This document shows positions 25,201 through 39,507 of a stretch of 64,000 nucleotides of DNA, one piece after another (position 1 is the first letter of the stretch; each line of letters starts with the position of its first letter). This DNA comes from Macropodus opercularis (taxonomy: Eukaryota; Chordata; Actinopteri; Anabantiformes; Osphronemidae), in contig CM061102.1 in assembly GCA_030770545.1 (NCBI GenBank), positions 14,500,501 through 14,564,500 on the forward strand, given 5' to 3'. The translations under genes and the position numbers were made by a program. The notes beneath the pieces were generated by a model. It worked only from the letters and a program-made list of their open reading frames with translations. It ran no database searches and was not told where the DNA came from.

Positions 25201-26497
25201 GACCAAACGCAGCAGGACTTCACCACAAACTGGCTTCCAGTACACAGGGTTACAGCAGGCCTGATTAGGCAGGCAAACAGTGGGGAGCAATATGGGCGTG
25301 AGGGGGGTGGAGTGGGAAAGGGTGGGGTTGTGCTGATGGGGACTGTTCCCAGCTTGCACACATTTTTTGCATAAACACATACATTCAATCCCCACCCATC
25401 AATCAATGATTGTGAAAGTAGACAAACACGACTTGTTCGTCAGATGAGCGTGCTGCTCAGATGCGGACTTGTTTTCATGCATGTTCTGCATCTGTAGGTT
25501 AAACATCGTGTTGGTGTTGAGAGAAACCCAGAAAATTGAAATTCCATTAATAAAAGGATCATTTAAGCTCAGACTGAAACTTTATTCTCGTTTATTCTCT
25601 TGAAAAAGATAAAGAAAGAAGGTGTAATCACTAAGTCAATTAAGTAGCTGAAGGCTAGTTCAGGCTCCAATTTGACTCTGTAGTCTAATACATATTACGG
25701 TTGTACTATGTGTGTTTACCTGTAATGGGAATAGGTTAAAGTAACTCATTCACAATTTCAGTTTTTGTTGTCTACCAGGGGCTTCACTGAAAATACAGAA
25801 CATTTACATTCCATTCCATGCTATATTGATTCAGTTTCATTGATTACAGTTTATCCCCCATAATGCAGTACTGTAATTATGCGGTACCTTTTCTGATCAT
25901 CAGACTCAGGCTTGTTTTAGCTCCTGCCTCCATTTTCTCCAAAATCAAACCATACAGTAGCTTTCACACAACATTTTTCTAACTGTAAACCTCAACACAT
26001 GGAGTAGAGAGGAGGAAAAACGTGTCTGCTAACTTGTGGGTGCACTCAACCACGTGCTAATAGTGTGGAATGTTTCTGGGAGGGATCTAGAGAAAGCATT
26101 GGGAGCTCACAGTACAGGCTACATGATTTAGGTTTTGGTCGATTTCATATATATTCCTTCAAAACAGCAGCAGTTCTTGTAGGTTCACTTGCTCACAGTT
26201 TGTGAAGGAACTCGGTTGGTAGGTTGTTCCAAACATCTTGGAGAAGGGTTTCTCACATCCTTCTGTCACTTCATGTGATCCCAGACACACTCCATGATGT
26301 TGAGATCAGGGCTCTGTGGGGGATTACTTCTAGTACTTACAGTACTGACATGGTAACACCAAATATTGATTTGATTTAGATTTTTTCTTTTGTTCACTCA
26401 CTACTTATATATATATATATATAAATAATCATTACTTATATTTCTGAAAGCATTCTTTCTTAACAGCATTTTTTCCACGCCTGCCTAGTTTTGCACA

Positions 26498-26587
<90 letters not shown>

Positions 26588-26588
26588 G

Positions 26589-26625
<37 letters not shown>

Positions 26626-29600
26626 TCTTGACTCCTGTGTATCCTTTTAAGAGTCACATTTAATATAGAAAATAGAAAATAATAAAAATCGAAACTTCCA
26701 AGCTAAACCTTTTTTGTAAAACCATGTTTCAATAGAAAAGTTATCTTAAAGGGCTATTCTCCTCTCAACGTGCACTCTAAACTGGATGCAGACCTATTTT
26801 GTTTTGTCACTTGTCTCCTCCAAGGGTGTCGTATTAATTTAATGTAAATAAATAATATATAACATCAGATGACACCTTATTTCTGCATCTGACTCACCAA
26901 CCATAAAGGAAATGCTACTAGGGCAGGCACCACCGTCACCTTCATGTTTAAGTCATCACATTCCCCACTGGCTTCTGATTCTGTGTTTCGGGCTTTTCGT
27001 TGGTGACCCAGCACGGTGCAGTGCTCAGGGTTGGGAAACCATGCTGACTCCAACTCACCGGCCGTCCTGTAAATCGCTCTTTTATGGCCCTTGTAATGAT
27101 CCCCCAGCCAGCAATCTCCACTCTGCCGCACTGCAGATAGAACCCGCCGCTTCTGGCTGCCAACATGGCTGAGAAGGTACCGGGAAACTGGAAAACACAC
27201 ACTGCGTGAAGGCACTCGCATACACGTACACAAATAGCCAAACACGCGCTGCTATGTTCTCATTCATAAGACTCCATGGCTTTTCAAACTCGAACTACTT
27301 AAATCCCAACTTCCTGTATAATGGTCATAGAAAATGTCGACGGTAGTGTTTTTGCCTCACACCTCACAAGGTGGAGAAGTCCAACTGGGCATAACTGTGT
27401 GTGTCATCACGGACAGAGGTTGCTCCAGTTGACACTATTCAAATCTGAAAAATCCACAATATCCTACAAACAGGTAACACAGACGTGTGCATGCCATGAT
27501 CAATAAATAAGCAATGAACATCCGACCGTTACAAGCTGACATACTGTGGTTTATTGCAAGAATCCTGGTGTAGTGCTGTCACCATTTAAATTTTTTTAGA
27601 AGGAATTGTTACATTTTTTAAAGGTTTTTTCAAGGTCATCTTTCACTCATTTGACCCAGTCTGCTGTAGTAGCTTCTGTAGGGTTTGTGTTGGTGCTTAT
27701 CAGGGAACAGGAACTAGTGTAAAATGATAAAAACAAATTCAATTATGACTTGTTTAGACACTGGACCATTGCACTTGCTCGTTATGAACCTTAATCCATG
27801 ATAAACTGTAGCCAGTGTCTGTCTCAAAGATGTGAGACAGGAGGCTCCGCTTTGTAACGTGGCTGCATAAACAAAGGAATATTGTAGTTCCATCCATAAA
27901 GGTGTTCTAGCCTCTAACTATAACCCCAGTGACCCTTGGTGTTAAGGCCATGTTGTCAGCAGATGTTTGTTAATGGTTAGTGCGTGCGTTTTGTGGGTGT
28001 GGGTGTGCGTGTAGGTGTGTGCTTGGTGTGTCATGAGTCAAACAAAGACATTTGTTGACATGGGTGAACAGACATGACATAATATTAACAACAACAGAAA
28101 CAAACGTTTCGGGGATAAAACCAACACACAGTTAATAACTTAGACACCATCTGCAGTGCTAAGAGTCTCCCTGCTTCCCTCCCCCCAAATATCCCTCCAT
28201 CCCACTCTAAACACATATTAAGGAGGCAAGGCAGAGGACCTCCACTCTGCACGTGCTCCCACCTCTCCTACCACACCTCCTGTTTAGTATTCCTGCCACG
28301 TCTTGCCTGGGAGAGCGGCATTAAATTGGGATCAGGCAGATTAGAGTATAATATAGACGACTATTAAAGGCTGCAAATGAGAGCTATGGGTTAGAGCCCG
28401 AGCAGGGGCTCAGCCTGCATCCATGGCAGTGCAGTCCCTGTGGAATATCCACTCACACACTTGCATACATGTCTACAACAATAACGCTGCGTGAAATGAC
28501 CGTCGGGGTGGGTGGGTGGGGGGCTTCAGTTTATGATCATCATTAAGCAGAGTGTTAACGAATGGAAAACTACCCTCACCCCCCCAAATTAATAAAATAC
28601 TCTAAGATACAGTGTTTTAACATTGATGAAGGTGTTGACAATAACTATACCTCAACACAACATTCACTGGTTTCAGACATGTTTTGATTTGTTTATATTA
28701 ACAATTCATCTTCCATTCAGACAAAGATTAGTCAATGGTTCTGCAGATGGACTGTTACTTTTATACACATCTCCCTTAGTAGTACTAGGGACATTTTCAT
28801 TGCAAATGATATATCCTATACAATAGAAATAAAAAAAATAAAATCCACCTAAGGAATATAATAATGAAAGGCGCATGTTTTATCACTGTACATCCATATT
28901 TAATCATTTACTGTGCATGGCACTTTTATTCAAAGCAACTTACATGCAAAGTACAGTAAGCAACAAAAACCCTTAAGGAAAAATAAACATGTATAAAAGA
29001 GGAGGGACAATCAATGCATAATAATTGTTTGAATGAAGACACATTCTGTAATTTTCTTTTAAATAAACTTACCTACAATCATGGTAGAAAACAAACCAGC
29101 TAAATAGACACTGACATCCACTGACATCAGCTTAGGCTTCAGTTGATGAAATCATTATACAGTACTTTAAACACAGTATAACGTAGTATATTATTAATTC
29201 CTCTATTACAGCTTTTTATGCTGTTTTATGCTATTAATAAAATCTGATCATCGCTCGATTTTGCTTTTCTGTGTTTCTTTTTCAACTGTGCAGCTAAAGC
29301 CACTGGTTGTGAAAATACTGAACTTGTTACTGCTAGTAACCAGCGCACACAAGGTTGTAGCACACCGCTAGGAGTCCTTATCATAATTTATTTGTCAAGG
29401 GTATGTTAAGTTCCCCCGGATTTCCCTTAAGTCAAAGGCAACAAAAAGACCACAGCAGGAGGATGAAAGGGGCAGAGTGCAGAACATAGTCAGGGTGGAA
29501 TTGGAAAGTGAGGCAAGCAGAAATTTCAATTTCTTTTTGTCCATGTTCTTCTCAGATTTTCATGCCTTCGCCCTGACCATCAAGGCAGCAGCTTTCTTTA

Positions 29601-32600
29601 CCTGGAAAATGTTGGCATGGACTATATACAGCAGCTCAGTATGGACCATTACACATTGTATCTGGGGGATCTTATGTGAATGTCATTCAGTATAAAAGGC
29701 AGATGGTAACCATGTAGGTGACACTGTCATGCCTAGTGCTTCCACTCGACCATATCATATCAACTTAAAGATCTTTTTTTGAGCTGCTGCTGAAGCTTGT
29801 TCATATGCTCAACATTGTCCTTTAGGTAATGCTTTAGATGGTGCCGCACTATTAGGAGAAAGGAAGGGAGGGAGAAGAATTTCATCTGAAATCTTTCCGA
29901 TGATAGTTCCTAAATGTGCCTTTGCAGATGTACAGCGATAGCACCATGCACATAATATCACGTTTACAGTATGTAAAGATGAGTGTTGCGTTTATGGAGC
30001 CGTTTCAACAGGTATATCTGTGAGTGATGTTAGTTCTGGCCCATGATCTTGTATGGGATTTTTACATTTACATTAATTTCCACGTGCAGTATAGAAATAC
30101 AAATGGCATCTCCTAGTTGTTACTGCGTTACTGCATTTAGTTTTATAGGAGCACAGCTAACTTGTAACTTGTAGCATGCAGCCGCCTAAAAATAACTACT
30201 TGTAAGACGCTAATTGTAAAGTTATTGACTTAACTTTAGTTAACATCACCTAAGATTGCTGAATATGAACTTGTGCTCTTTTATTTTGTAGAGTACAACC
30301 TTTCATCAGTGCTGATGCTGTTTAAATTGTTCTCCTTAATAGTTGGTAGGCATTGAACATGGTAAGATTTGAAATTAGGAATGACGTAACGCGAACACGA
30401 ACTGCTGTGTCTCTACAGACATCCTTTGTTCCCCCTGCTGGCGTTGTTGTTTGAGAAGTGTGAGCAGGCCACACAGGGATCTGAATGCATCACGTCCGCC
30501 AGCTTTGATGTGGACATTGAAAACTTCGTACACCAGCAGGAACGAGAACACAAGCCCTTCTTCAGTGAAGATCCAGAGCTGGACAACTTGGTAAGCAAAC
30601 CTATGAATAACACATGTTTTTCATGATAACATGATTTAAATAAATAACAACACAAGAAGAAAAAAATATATAGCTGTAGTCTGCATTCCATCATTACTGC
30701 TTCTAATAATTTCCACCCTTTTCATGTAACCTTCCCAATGCTAGCCCTGCACTTCCCCTTGTACGACAGCGAGCAGTAATTACAAATTAAAAATAGGAGG
30801 ATGCTGATCATGTTCACAATGAAAAAGGGAGGGTGGATCTGAAGCCAAAGACAAAGGGAAAAAAAAAAGGGCACTTGCTGTTACAGTACTCGGAAGAGGA
30901 GGCCTAGAAGTGCTGAACAGTCAATTAACCCCGCATCTGTGTGTTTTATGAGACACTGGGTACGGGTATCCCTCCCAGAGGGCACTTACTATTCCACAGG
31001 GCAGGAATGTTACACTGGGTCTGACTGGCTGTGATGGGCGAAAGAGTTACTAGTCCCTTGATTAAGTGAGCGCAGTTCAATTAGCTGATTTATTTCCTCC
31101 TGGCCAAGCACTTTTCTGTCCATTCTGTTGACCTTGAGTGATGATTTTGTGAGAGTTATTAGTGTGCAGACTGAGAACTGTTGAACCTATATGCCACACA
31201 GAATAAGTGTATGAAATTATTAAACTTGTTTCTCAGCACCAACTTTAGTTTGCTAAATATCAGAAGTATCTGTCTAATTAGCCTCTGAGCACGACTGTTA
31301 TAGTCATTTTTGTCTTATTTATTATTTCTACCGGTTCACCTTGGTCACACTTTTGACATCAGTTCCTATTTTCATTGGACTAATTACAAACAATCGCCCA
31401 CACTTTTCACTTGTGTCACTTTGACATCCTACCAGTTTGTGGTACTGTACAGTTTAGTCATTTTGCATTTGTATTCTTGTTTCTTCGTTGCTGGATTAAT
31501 TAGAATTGTCATTGTAGTTCATGCCTAGTCGCTTTCTTGCAGTTTTGTTTTTGAAACAAGTTGTGATTCTGTTTCTTTTTTCCTCAGCTGTAAGCAGTGT
31601 TTTTTTGAACCCCTGTGAATTTTCGATGCTTTTTTGTTATTGGTGGAAATGTTCCATAAAGAATTCCAATCTCTCCTGAAGTCTCTGAAATTCACCAGGT
31701 CATCTCCCTCACCACCAACAGCAAGGCCCTAAGAAAGAAAAGAACTATACAATCCCTGTCAGAGGACATGGTCCAGCTATCAGCAGAGAATAAAAAAATA
31801 AAAATAAGGAAAAAAGGCAAACTGTAAAAGATTTCCTACAAGATTTGACCAAAATACCATCTGATATTCGGGGGAAATCTACAACCCTTCGTGTTGAAGT
31901 TACATTACTCTAAACATCTCTAGATATCTTTATATAATTATACTCACGACGCACGTGCTCACAGGTTCAATTGTCTGTATTTTTATGTTCATGTCAATCA
32001 CATTACCGTAGCTTTATTGAGCTTTCCTTCCCTACAGTGTCTGTCTCTTCCTTTTTTGGGCTTTTGGGCCATCCCTCCCCTTTAAAAAGTTCAGTCTTCA
32101 CTGAGGGACCACAGAGGGTCACCCACTCTACCTCTCACTCACGTTATAATCTTCATCCAAACATTAGCTGCAGGAATTAGACAAAACAAAGAAATTATTA
32201 ACAATGAAAACAAGTACATAGTAAAAATGTTTATATACTGATGATCTGTTACTGTTTCTCAGCTATAAAACCATAACTATGAAAATTAGCAGTTCCTTAA
32301 AGTAGTCTCTACAAGGTAAACTGCAACTAGTGATTGGTGGAAACAAAACTGCATGTGGAGCACTTCAAAACACAGCAATTTTGAAGCTCGGCTCTGAAGC
32401 CTGTGTCAATGTGACAGAATCACGTGGATGTGTTATTGCTGAGGGCTGATCCCAAGGTGAATGATTGATGATTGAGGTTATGATGATGATCACCAGCAAC
32501 TGATGTCAAATCACTTAATTCAGTTGAGACTTGCAATACATGGATAGTGAAATAAGTTCAAGCTCATCCCCAATCAGTAAACAGAGTTGGCTGTAGCTCA

Positions 32601-35600
32601 AGATATATATACATAGAAATATATATATAGAAAAAAAGAGAATACTTGTTTAAAAATAAAAGGAATACTGGTCACTTAAGAGCATGTTGAGTTGCACGAG
32701 CATTTGATGCAACTCAGTCATATTATCTGGCCTCATCATTATCATCAAAGCTTAGGCTCTTCAGTGATCTTGATGATTTTTGAAGGGCCTGCTGCTGAAT
32801 AACAACACGGAGCCTTGGTGTGTAGATAAAGTATGTTTTTGTTGTTGTTTTTCCTTTATACACATAACTACCCAAAACGGACTTGTTCAAAATGAAAGCT
32901 TTTACTCTTACTATATTAACCCTCTAGTTTTCTATGAATCCAGAGAAACATAATACATTTTTTTTATGCAGATGATAAAACCTCGGTTTGTTTCAGATGG
33001 TAAAGGCCATTCAAGTGTTAAGGATTCACCTGCTGGAGTTGGAGAAGGTCAGTGAACTCTGTAAGGATTTCTGCAACCGTTACATCACTTGCCTAAAGAC
33101 CAAGATGCACAGCGACAACCTCCTCCGCAACGACCTGGGAGGACCCTATTCTCCGACACACACGAGTCTCAGCATGCAGCAGGTATCCCACTCTAGGTAT
33201 CATTTCTTCAGATATGCCTTATCATTAATCACCAGGCAGATTTGGCTGTTGGAAGGTTCCCCATTCACAAATAGTAGACCTTTACATTTCCTCATCCATG
33301 TCTCTCTGTGATCCCCCAGGAACTAATTCAGACCTCCTCTCCATCCATGACCTCTGTCTCCAGCTCTGTTAACCCTTCAGGGATTGTGGTGCCTGCTGGG
33401 GGTCTGCAACAGGGCAATGTCGCCATGACTACTATCAACTCTCAAGTGGTGTCTGGTAAGCACGAGAACACATAAAAACACATGTGTAAGGCTTGTTTTA
33501 GCTCTCCTAGTTAGTGATCACTTTTTGAAGTATTGTAGCGACTAAAATGGACCAGCCTGCTGTGGTCAAACTGTTTCATTGCTTTTGTAATTTTCATGCT
33601 CACACTTGTTTTTTATAATGCATTGAGTTTTGCAGCTCTCTAGTAATGGGAATTGAAAATGTGATTGGTTTTAAACATCGGAACATTTAGCAGGCGATAT
33701 TTAATAGTCACCTTTGCCAGCACTGCAGTCCTCTACAGTTAAAGCTAATAATAGATAGTTTGATGCTGCTGGTGGATAAAGACATTTTGACGCGATAGGC
33801 AAATGATTACTGGTATCATCTGCTTTAGTTCTCATTGACTTACATATAATAATAATACTATAAATAGTTCCTTATACTGGACATATTTCCATTCATCAGT
33901 GACTCTTCCCAGTCAGACATTACAGACTACTGGGACGTTTCACTTTTACTTGAGAACGTTTGTTCAGTTCTCAGCCAGAAACGTGTACAGTAGCTCGCCT
34001 ACAGCCATTTCTACACACCCTTCTTATTAAATAATACATTCACAAATGAATAATTTGAAGCAGAAGCTGTTTTGTGTTGATCATAACAAACGAGTAAGCA
34101 GGTATTGACATTTTTTCGTATGTACTGGAATTTTGCAAAACCCAGTATGTTGACCTCAGCTTTATCATTCATGTAGTACACAACATGATGGTTTAAATCA
34201 CATTACATTTTAATCTTTGTTACTCAGCTGTGGTGACTGATTCTTCTCTACATGTGTGTCTAAGAGCCGTGGCATGTATCCTTCACAGTGTTTGGCTGAA
34301 AAGGTTCTTATAATGTGAAGCCTGTACAGTGAAAATGTTAATCCTGCCCTCTGGAAATCTCTTTTAACCCAAAATAAATCAATGTGTCTGCCTTTGATCA
34401 CTACACATTGAAGAGCTCAAACAGACTGTGATAAGAGTGTCTTGATCAAGGCTAATTAAGCCAGCAGCAAAAAACACACTTCTTTTCTCCCCCTTCTGGG
34501 TTGAAGGACATTAATGCACCTTGAATTTAATCATTGTGTCTGTTGTTTGGATCGTTTTCTTTGCGGGGCTGACAGGAAGTTAATAAGGCTCTGGTGGTGG
34601 TGCAGGATGCTGCTGCCAGAAGCTGCTGAAACCACTTGATACTTATGATGGCAAATTATCCCCTCAGGTGGGACCCTGTACCAGCCGGTTGCCATGGTGA
34701 CATCGCAAGGGCAAGTGTTAACACAGACGCTGCCACCAGGAACCATCCAGATCCAGAACTCACAGGTAAAACAGTCAGTCGGGTGATGCCTTGGCCAAAA
34801 CCTTCGCTCCTTCCCTGCGACCTCACCACCCACTGTCTGAATTTGCTATTAATAAAGGGTGTCTTCACATCTCACAGAAACTCCCCCCAGGCACCCTTTC
34901 ACTGTGTCTGAACACCCCCACCCCACTTAGGCAAAATGGAAATTGTTTAGTCCCAGAATGTTTATTCCCTGATAAGTTCTTGTCACGTTCGACTGCAGAT
35001 AAAAGCCATAAAGAACACGCACTTACAGTACAGCACCACTTCATTTATAGATCAGACAGTATTCATGTAATTCACACGGATGGAATATAAAACCTTTCAG
35101 TTCAACTTTTCATTTACTGTTTTTATACAAACATCATCTTTGAAGAATGCCACACAGACTTTTAGGTGTAAAAACAAGGCAGTCGAGTATTGCAGAATTA
35201 TTATTATAGGCAGGAAATGAGGCCAAATATTTGATCTCCTCCCAATGAAGTAAGCCCCACAGGAATGTATGGAATTAGATTTTATGACAGGGAAAAAAAA
35301 GTGTTTTAACAACTGCTGGATGTCTTGTCTGGATGACTGAAGAATTACTTATTACACTAGAGTACATCCTTTTAATAATATACTCTACCTTTATATTAAT
35401 GCCTGTCAGTAAAAGCAAGAAAGACATAACTCACAACCAAAAATGCGTTGTTTACAATAAACTAATAAATGTTGAAAAAGTGAAATACCTAAACAGAACA
35501 GAAGTTGTCCAAACTTTTTACACTGAGTTCGCAGCTATACTTAGTTTCTTTTTATTCATTCTGATGTTAGGCGGAAGATTAATTTTAAAAACAGATTATA

Positions 35601-38600
35601 GTGGTAAAACTGCAGAATTAATTGATTGAGGACTGGGATTTAGCACCACTTTTACATTGTCCCCTTAGTGTCATGGCATATAAATTCTATCTAGTGTTTT
35701 AGCTGACTACCACGTTGCGTTGACACTGAAGCAGTTTACCACCTAAAGCTGTATTTAAATCTACTGTAGCTACTGTAAGGCAAACTGCATTTAGCTTAAT
35801 TTGTCACTTAACCAGGTCCAAAAACTGAAGACGGAGGATAAGCAGGTAGAACACAAACAACTGAGTTTACTAATGTCATCTTTACTAGAGGTTGGATTCT
35901 AGAGGTGGGGGTCTGAGCCCACGTGAGAACTATAATAAAACAGCCCAGAAAAAAAAAGAGTTCAAGAGACAAGCAGAGAGAGAGAGATGCAACACAAGAA
36001 ACACAGGGGAAGGTAGAAAAAAAAACGCAGGTAAACACAAACAGCGAGCATGTGAAGCACATCAAACAAACGGAACGAACGGAATCAGTAAAAGTAAGTG
36101 ATATTTAAGTTGCAGAGACTAACTGCAAGACAGAGAAGAGGTGAGGTGGTCAGGGAGACACAGTGCAGTCAGTGAGGGAGGAAGCAGAGAACCTGGAGCA
36201 GTTGATTTCTTGTTAGGTCAGCTCACCAGACGCAGGATGTTGTCAGAACGTCTTTGTTGTGCTACGCGCAAGCAAGCAGGAGTTTGTGCTGACTCACTAA
36301 AAGACAGTCCCAACTCATAACTGAGATAAGAAATTTAAAAAACAAACAGACAAATGTAGAGCAGACAAAATACACTGTTGAAACAAGAATGTGTTCAGTC
36401 ACACGGTGCAGGCTGGTTGTTGATGAATTAAGCAAACGTCCATCTTTTTAATCAACCAGAAGATAATGAAAAATTCAAACCAATTTTCATTCAGAATTCA
36501 ATTATACTCTTCATAGGGATAATTGTGAGATACGAATTTAACTAACTTTAACTAGTTTTTGAACTACAAAAGGGATGTCAAATTTTTTGATTGAGTTACA
36601 GAAACTAATTAGACTTGAACTTTTAAATTCATGTCTCATGATTCGGAAAAGCACCAGGCTGAGTAGGATTAAAGTGCGGTTGGTGAGGGCAGCCGTGGTC
36701 TGGCCTTCGCACTGTGTCGTAGATATAAATAAAGATGCGGGAGCAGGGGAGTCTAAACACGCCTCCGTGCGCAGCGGCGGCTGAGTTTCAGGCAGGTAAA
36801 TCTGTGCTCGACGTGGCCTCGGTGAATAGCTGTGACCCAGCAGAGGCAGAGTGCTACACGTGGGCTGGGAATTGAACGCAGCCATGTCGCCACTTTGCAG
36901 AGTAATCACACACTCGAGCTCTGTGCAGCCAATTAATTTAACCTCCAGAACATGCACGCTCCTAGGGCTGAGAGGATGTGGGGGGGGGCGAGGGGAGGGT
37001 TATCCGTGTGACACCCGGATGTTTTGTGTGAGTGGGTTAAGGGGGACTGTATGTACAGTATCGGTGCAGCTTTATTTATCTTGCTACTGCTGCAGTTATG
37101 TGCTGCACAAATGAATTCCTTCTATATTATTTTAGCAGGTTTGAGTTTTGTTTTGCGTGTCTTGTCTGGCGCGTGTACAAATAAACATTAAAAACCCAGT
37201 GATTAGTATATACCAATTATAACATGTTTTGGTTTTATTGTTGCAGCATCTCTAACGTTGTGATAACATCCATGTTGTCATGACTGGTTGGCATCGGGCT
37301 CAAGCTGACCCCATGTCCACAGTTGGGGTTAAGGTTAGCGAGTGTCCCAGAGGCTTTGATAGAGGTTGTGCACCTTATCAATCCTAACAGTCACAGACTC
37401 ATACACTGTCACAGCTGAGAAACTGAGCCTAAACTCTGGCTGCTTTAAATGCAGGTGTCAAGGATGTTCCCAGGTGGAATACATAACGTATATCTAAAAT
37501 CTAAAACAAACAAGTCACTCTTTGTACCAGCTGCTCAATAATTCAACACCAAACTTTTGATCAAAGCTTGGCTGGTCCCGCAGCCTTAAAACTGAAACAA
37601 ACTCTGACCCTCTTGTTTTTTCCACATAGTCAAGGGGGCCGCATTTTTTTTATATGTTTTAAGTATCATTACTCAAACTCTGTTACCATGGCGACACTTG
37701 AGGAGGTATTTCTGCCCTTGCCATGGAAAAAAAAAACCATAGGTAATTGGTAGTCTACGTTTGTTTCCGTAGCAACAATACTACTATCCTTTTCGTGCCT
37801 TCCTTTTGTCTTTTTTTAAAGGTAAACGTGGACCTGTCGTCCCTGTTGGACAGCGAGGACAAGAAGTCCAAGAATAAAAGGGGGGTCCTGCCCAAACATG
37901 CCACCAACATTATGCGCTCCTGGCTCTTTCAGCATCTCATGGTAGGAGGCAAGAAGTGTGTGTGTGTGTGTGTGTGTGTTGTAAAGTGTTAGCTACAGAA
38001 GCAGAAAAGGAATGTGCAGTGGCTGACATGAGGTAAGTGGTGGAAGAGGAGGGAATCTCTGTGTTTAATGTAAGACGGCAGAATCAATATGGGAGCAGCA
38101 CTAAATCTATTTAAGCTATTTATCAAAGTAAAGTGCTTGAAAGCTAAGATGTTGTTTCCTGCTTCTTTCAGCACCCGTACCCGACAGAAGACGAGAAAAG
38201 GCAGATTGCAGCACAAACAAGCTTAACTCTTCTACAAGTGAACAACTGGTAAAATAAAGTCTGCCTGCCTGTCTGTAACAATGCTAAAATATTATTGTGT
38301 CATTTTGTCTGACTTCCACATAAACACACCTCAGAACATAAGAGGTAATGTGGCGCCATCTTCTGGTCATATATATCATGTACAATGGCGATCCAGTTGT
38401 ACAAGTATGTCCCTAGCTTTCAAACTTCTTTCGAATTTGATCGGTATTTAAGTATTAATTCATTTGTTCTGTTGTTCAAAAGCTCATTTTGGACAGTAAA
38501 AAAATCAACATAAAATACATTGTGAAGTGTCAAGATGAACAGTTGTTACATATTCTAATATATTCCAGTTGAAATCATATTTTTACTATATAAATATATG

Positions 38601-39476
38601 TTAAAAGTATTTAAAGGCAATACTGTGGAAGCAGCAGTATAGTATGTAAGTATAACCAGTGACAATCTTACTGTATCCACCCATGCAAGATGCCAAAATA
38701 GTTGAGTGACTGATATCTTTGCTTATGTCCCCTTCACCATTTTTCATCGTCTTTTTTTTTTTTTTTCTTCAAAAACCTTTCTTCCCCAGGTTCATCAACG
38801 CACGTCGACGTATCTTGCAGCCGATGTTGGATGCCAGCAACCCAGATCCAGCTCCTAAAGCAAAGAAGATGAAGTCACAGCATCGTCCCACACAGCGCTT
38901 CTGGCCCGACTCCATCGTGGCTGGAGTTCTGCAGACTCACAGATCTCAAACAGGAAACTCAGACAGTACGACAAACTCTACAAACATTTTCTTTGTCGTG
39001 TCCTAAATTCTATTTGTCAATCATGTGCATGAAAGACTAAACTCTATTTGTGTGAACTTCTTCATCTTAACCACTTGGTGCTGCTGTTGACACTTCATAC
39101 TGTGAAAATATGTGAAGACAGGAATACGCTCATTTATTTTTTTTATTACATAATATACATGTCAGTAATGATCCTGCACGGTAGGCAGCTGAACTTTCCC
39201 TGATTATCCTGCCTACAGCAAAACACATCTTACAGATTGTAGCACATAAAACAGCGTTAATCACGCTTATATATAAATATGTAGATATAAAATGTTTTTA
39301 TAGCCTGTAACTGTGTACCACATATTACATTCTGACTCTGACCCCTCTGATGCGTCTCCACAGACCCGCTGAGCCTGGACAGCCTCCAGTCATTGTCCTC
39401 GGACTCAGCCACCCTGGCCATGCAGCAGGCCATGCTGGGGGCCGACGACTCCATAGACGGCACAGAGGAGGATGAC

Positions 39477-39507
<31 letters not shown>

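Larger units (their letters stand above)
21047..30418 (+). other. Large pknox2 intron (9.4 kb)
   Basis: GTTGGT donor, CTCTACAG acceptor. It contains the perfect hairpin at 21252-21303, a GGA array, Tc1-like relics with a (TA)40 array near 26.1-26.6 kb, a (CA)15 array, a short dispersed fish repeat near 28.9 kb, and repeat-free segments (22980-23060, 23330-23420, 28290-28410) that may be regulatory. No additional exon or nested gene is recognisable. Confidence 0.8.

Noticed and set aside
26432..26657. Minus-strand frames with long Tyr-Ile and Cys-Val runs
   Set aside because: They are translations of the (TA)40 and (CA)15 arrays.
36660..37020. GC-richer patch in a pknox2 intron considered as an alternative exon or promoter
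   Set aside because: No acceptor-donor pair in a phase compatible with the flanking exons gives PKNOX-like protein, and CpG density does not clearly exceed background by eye.
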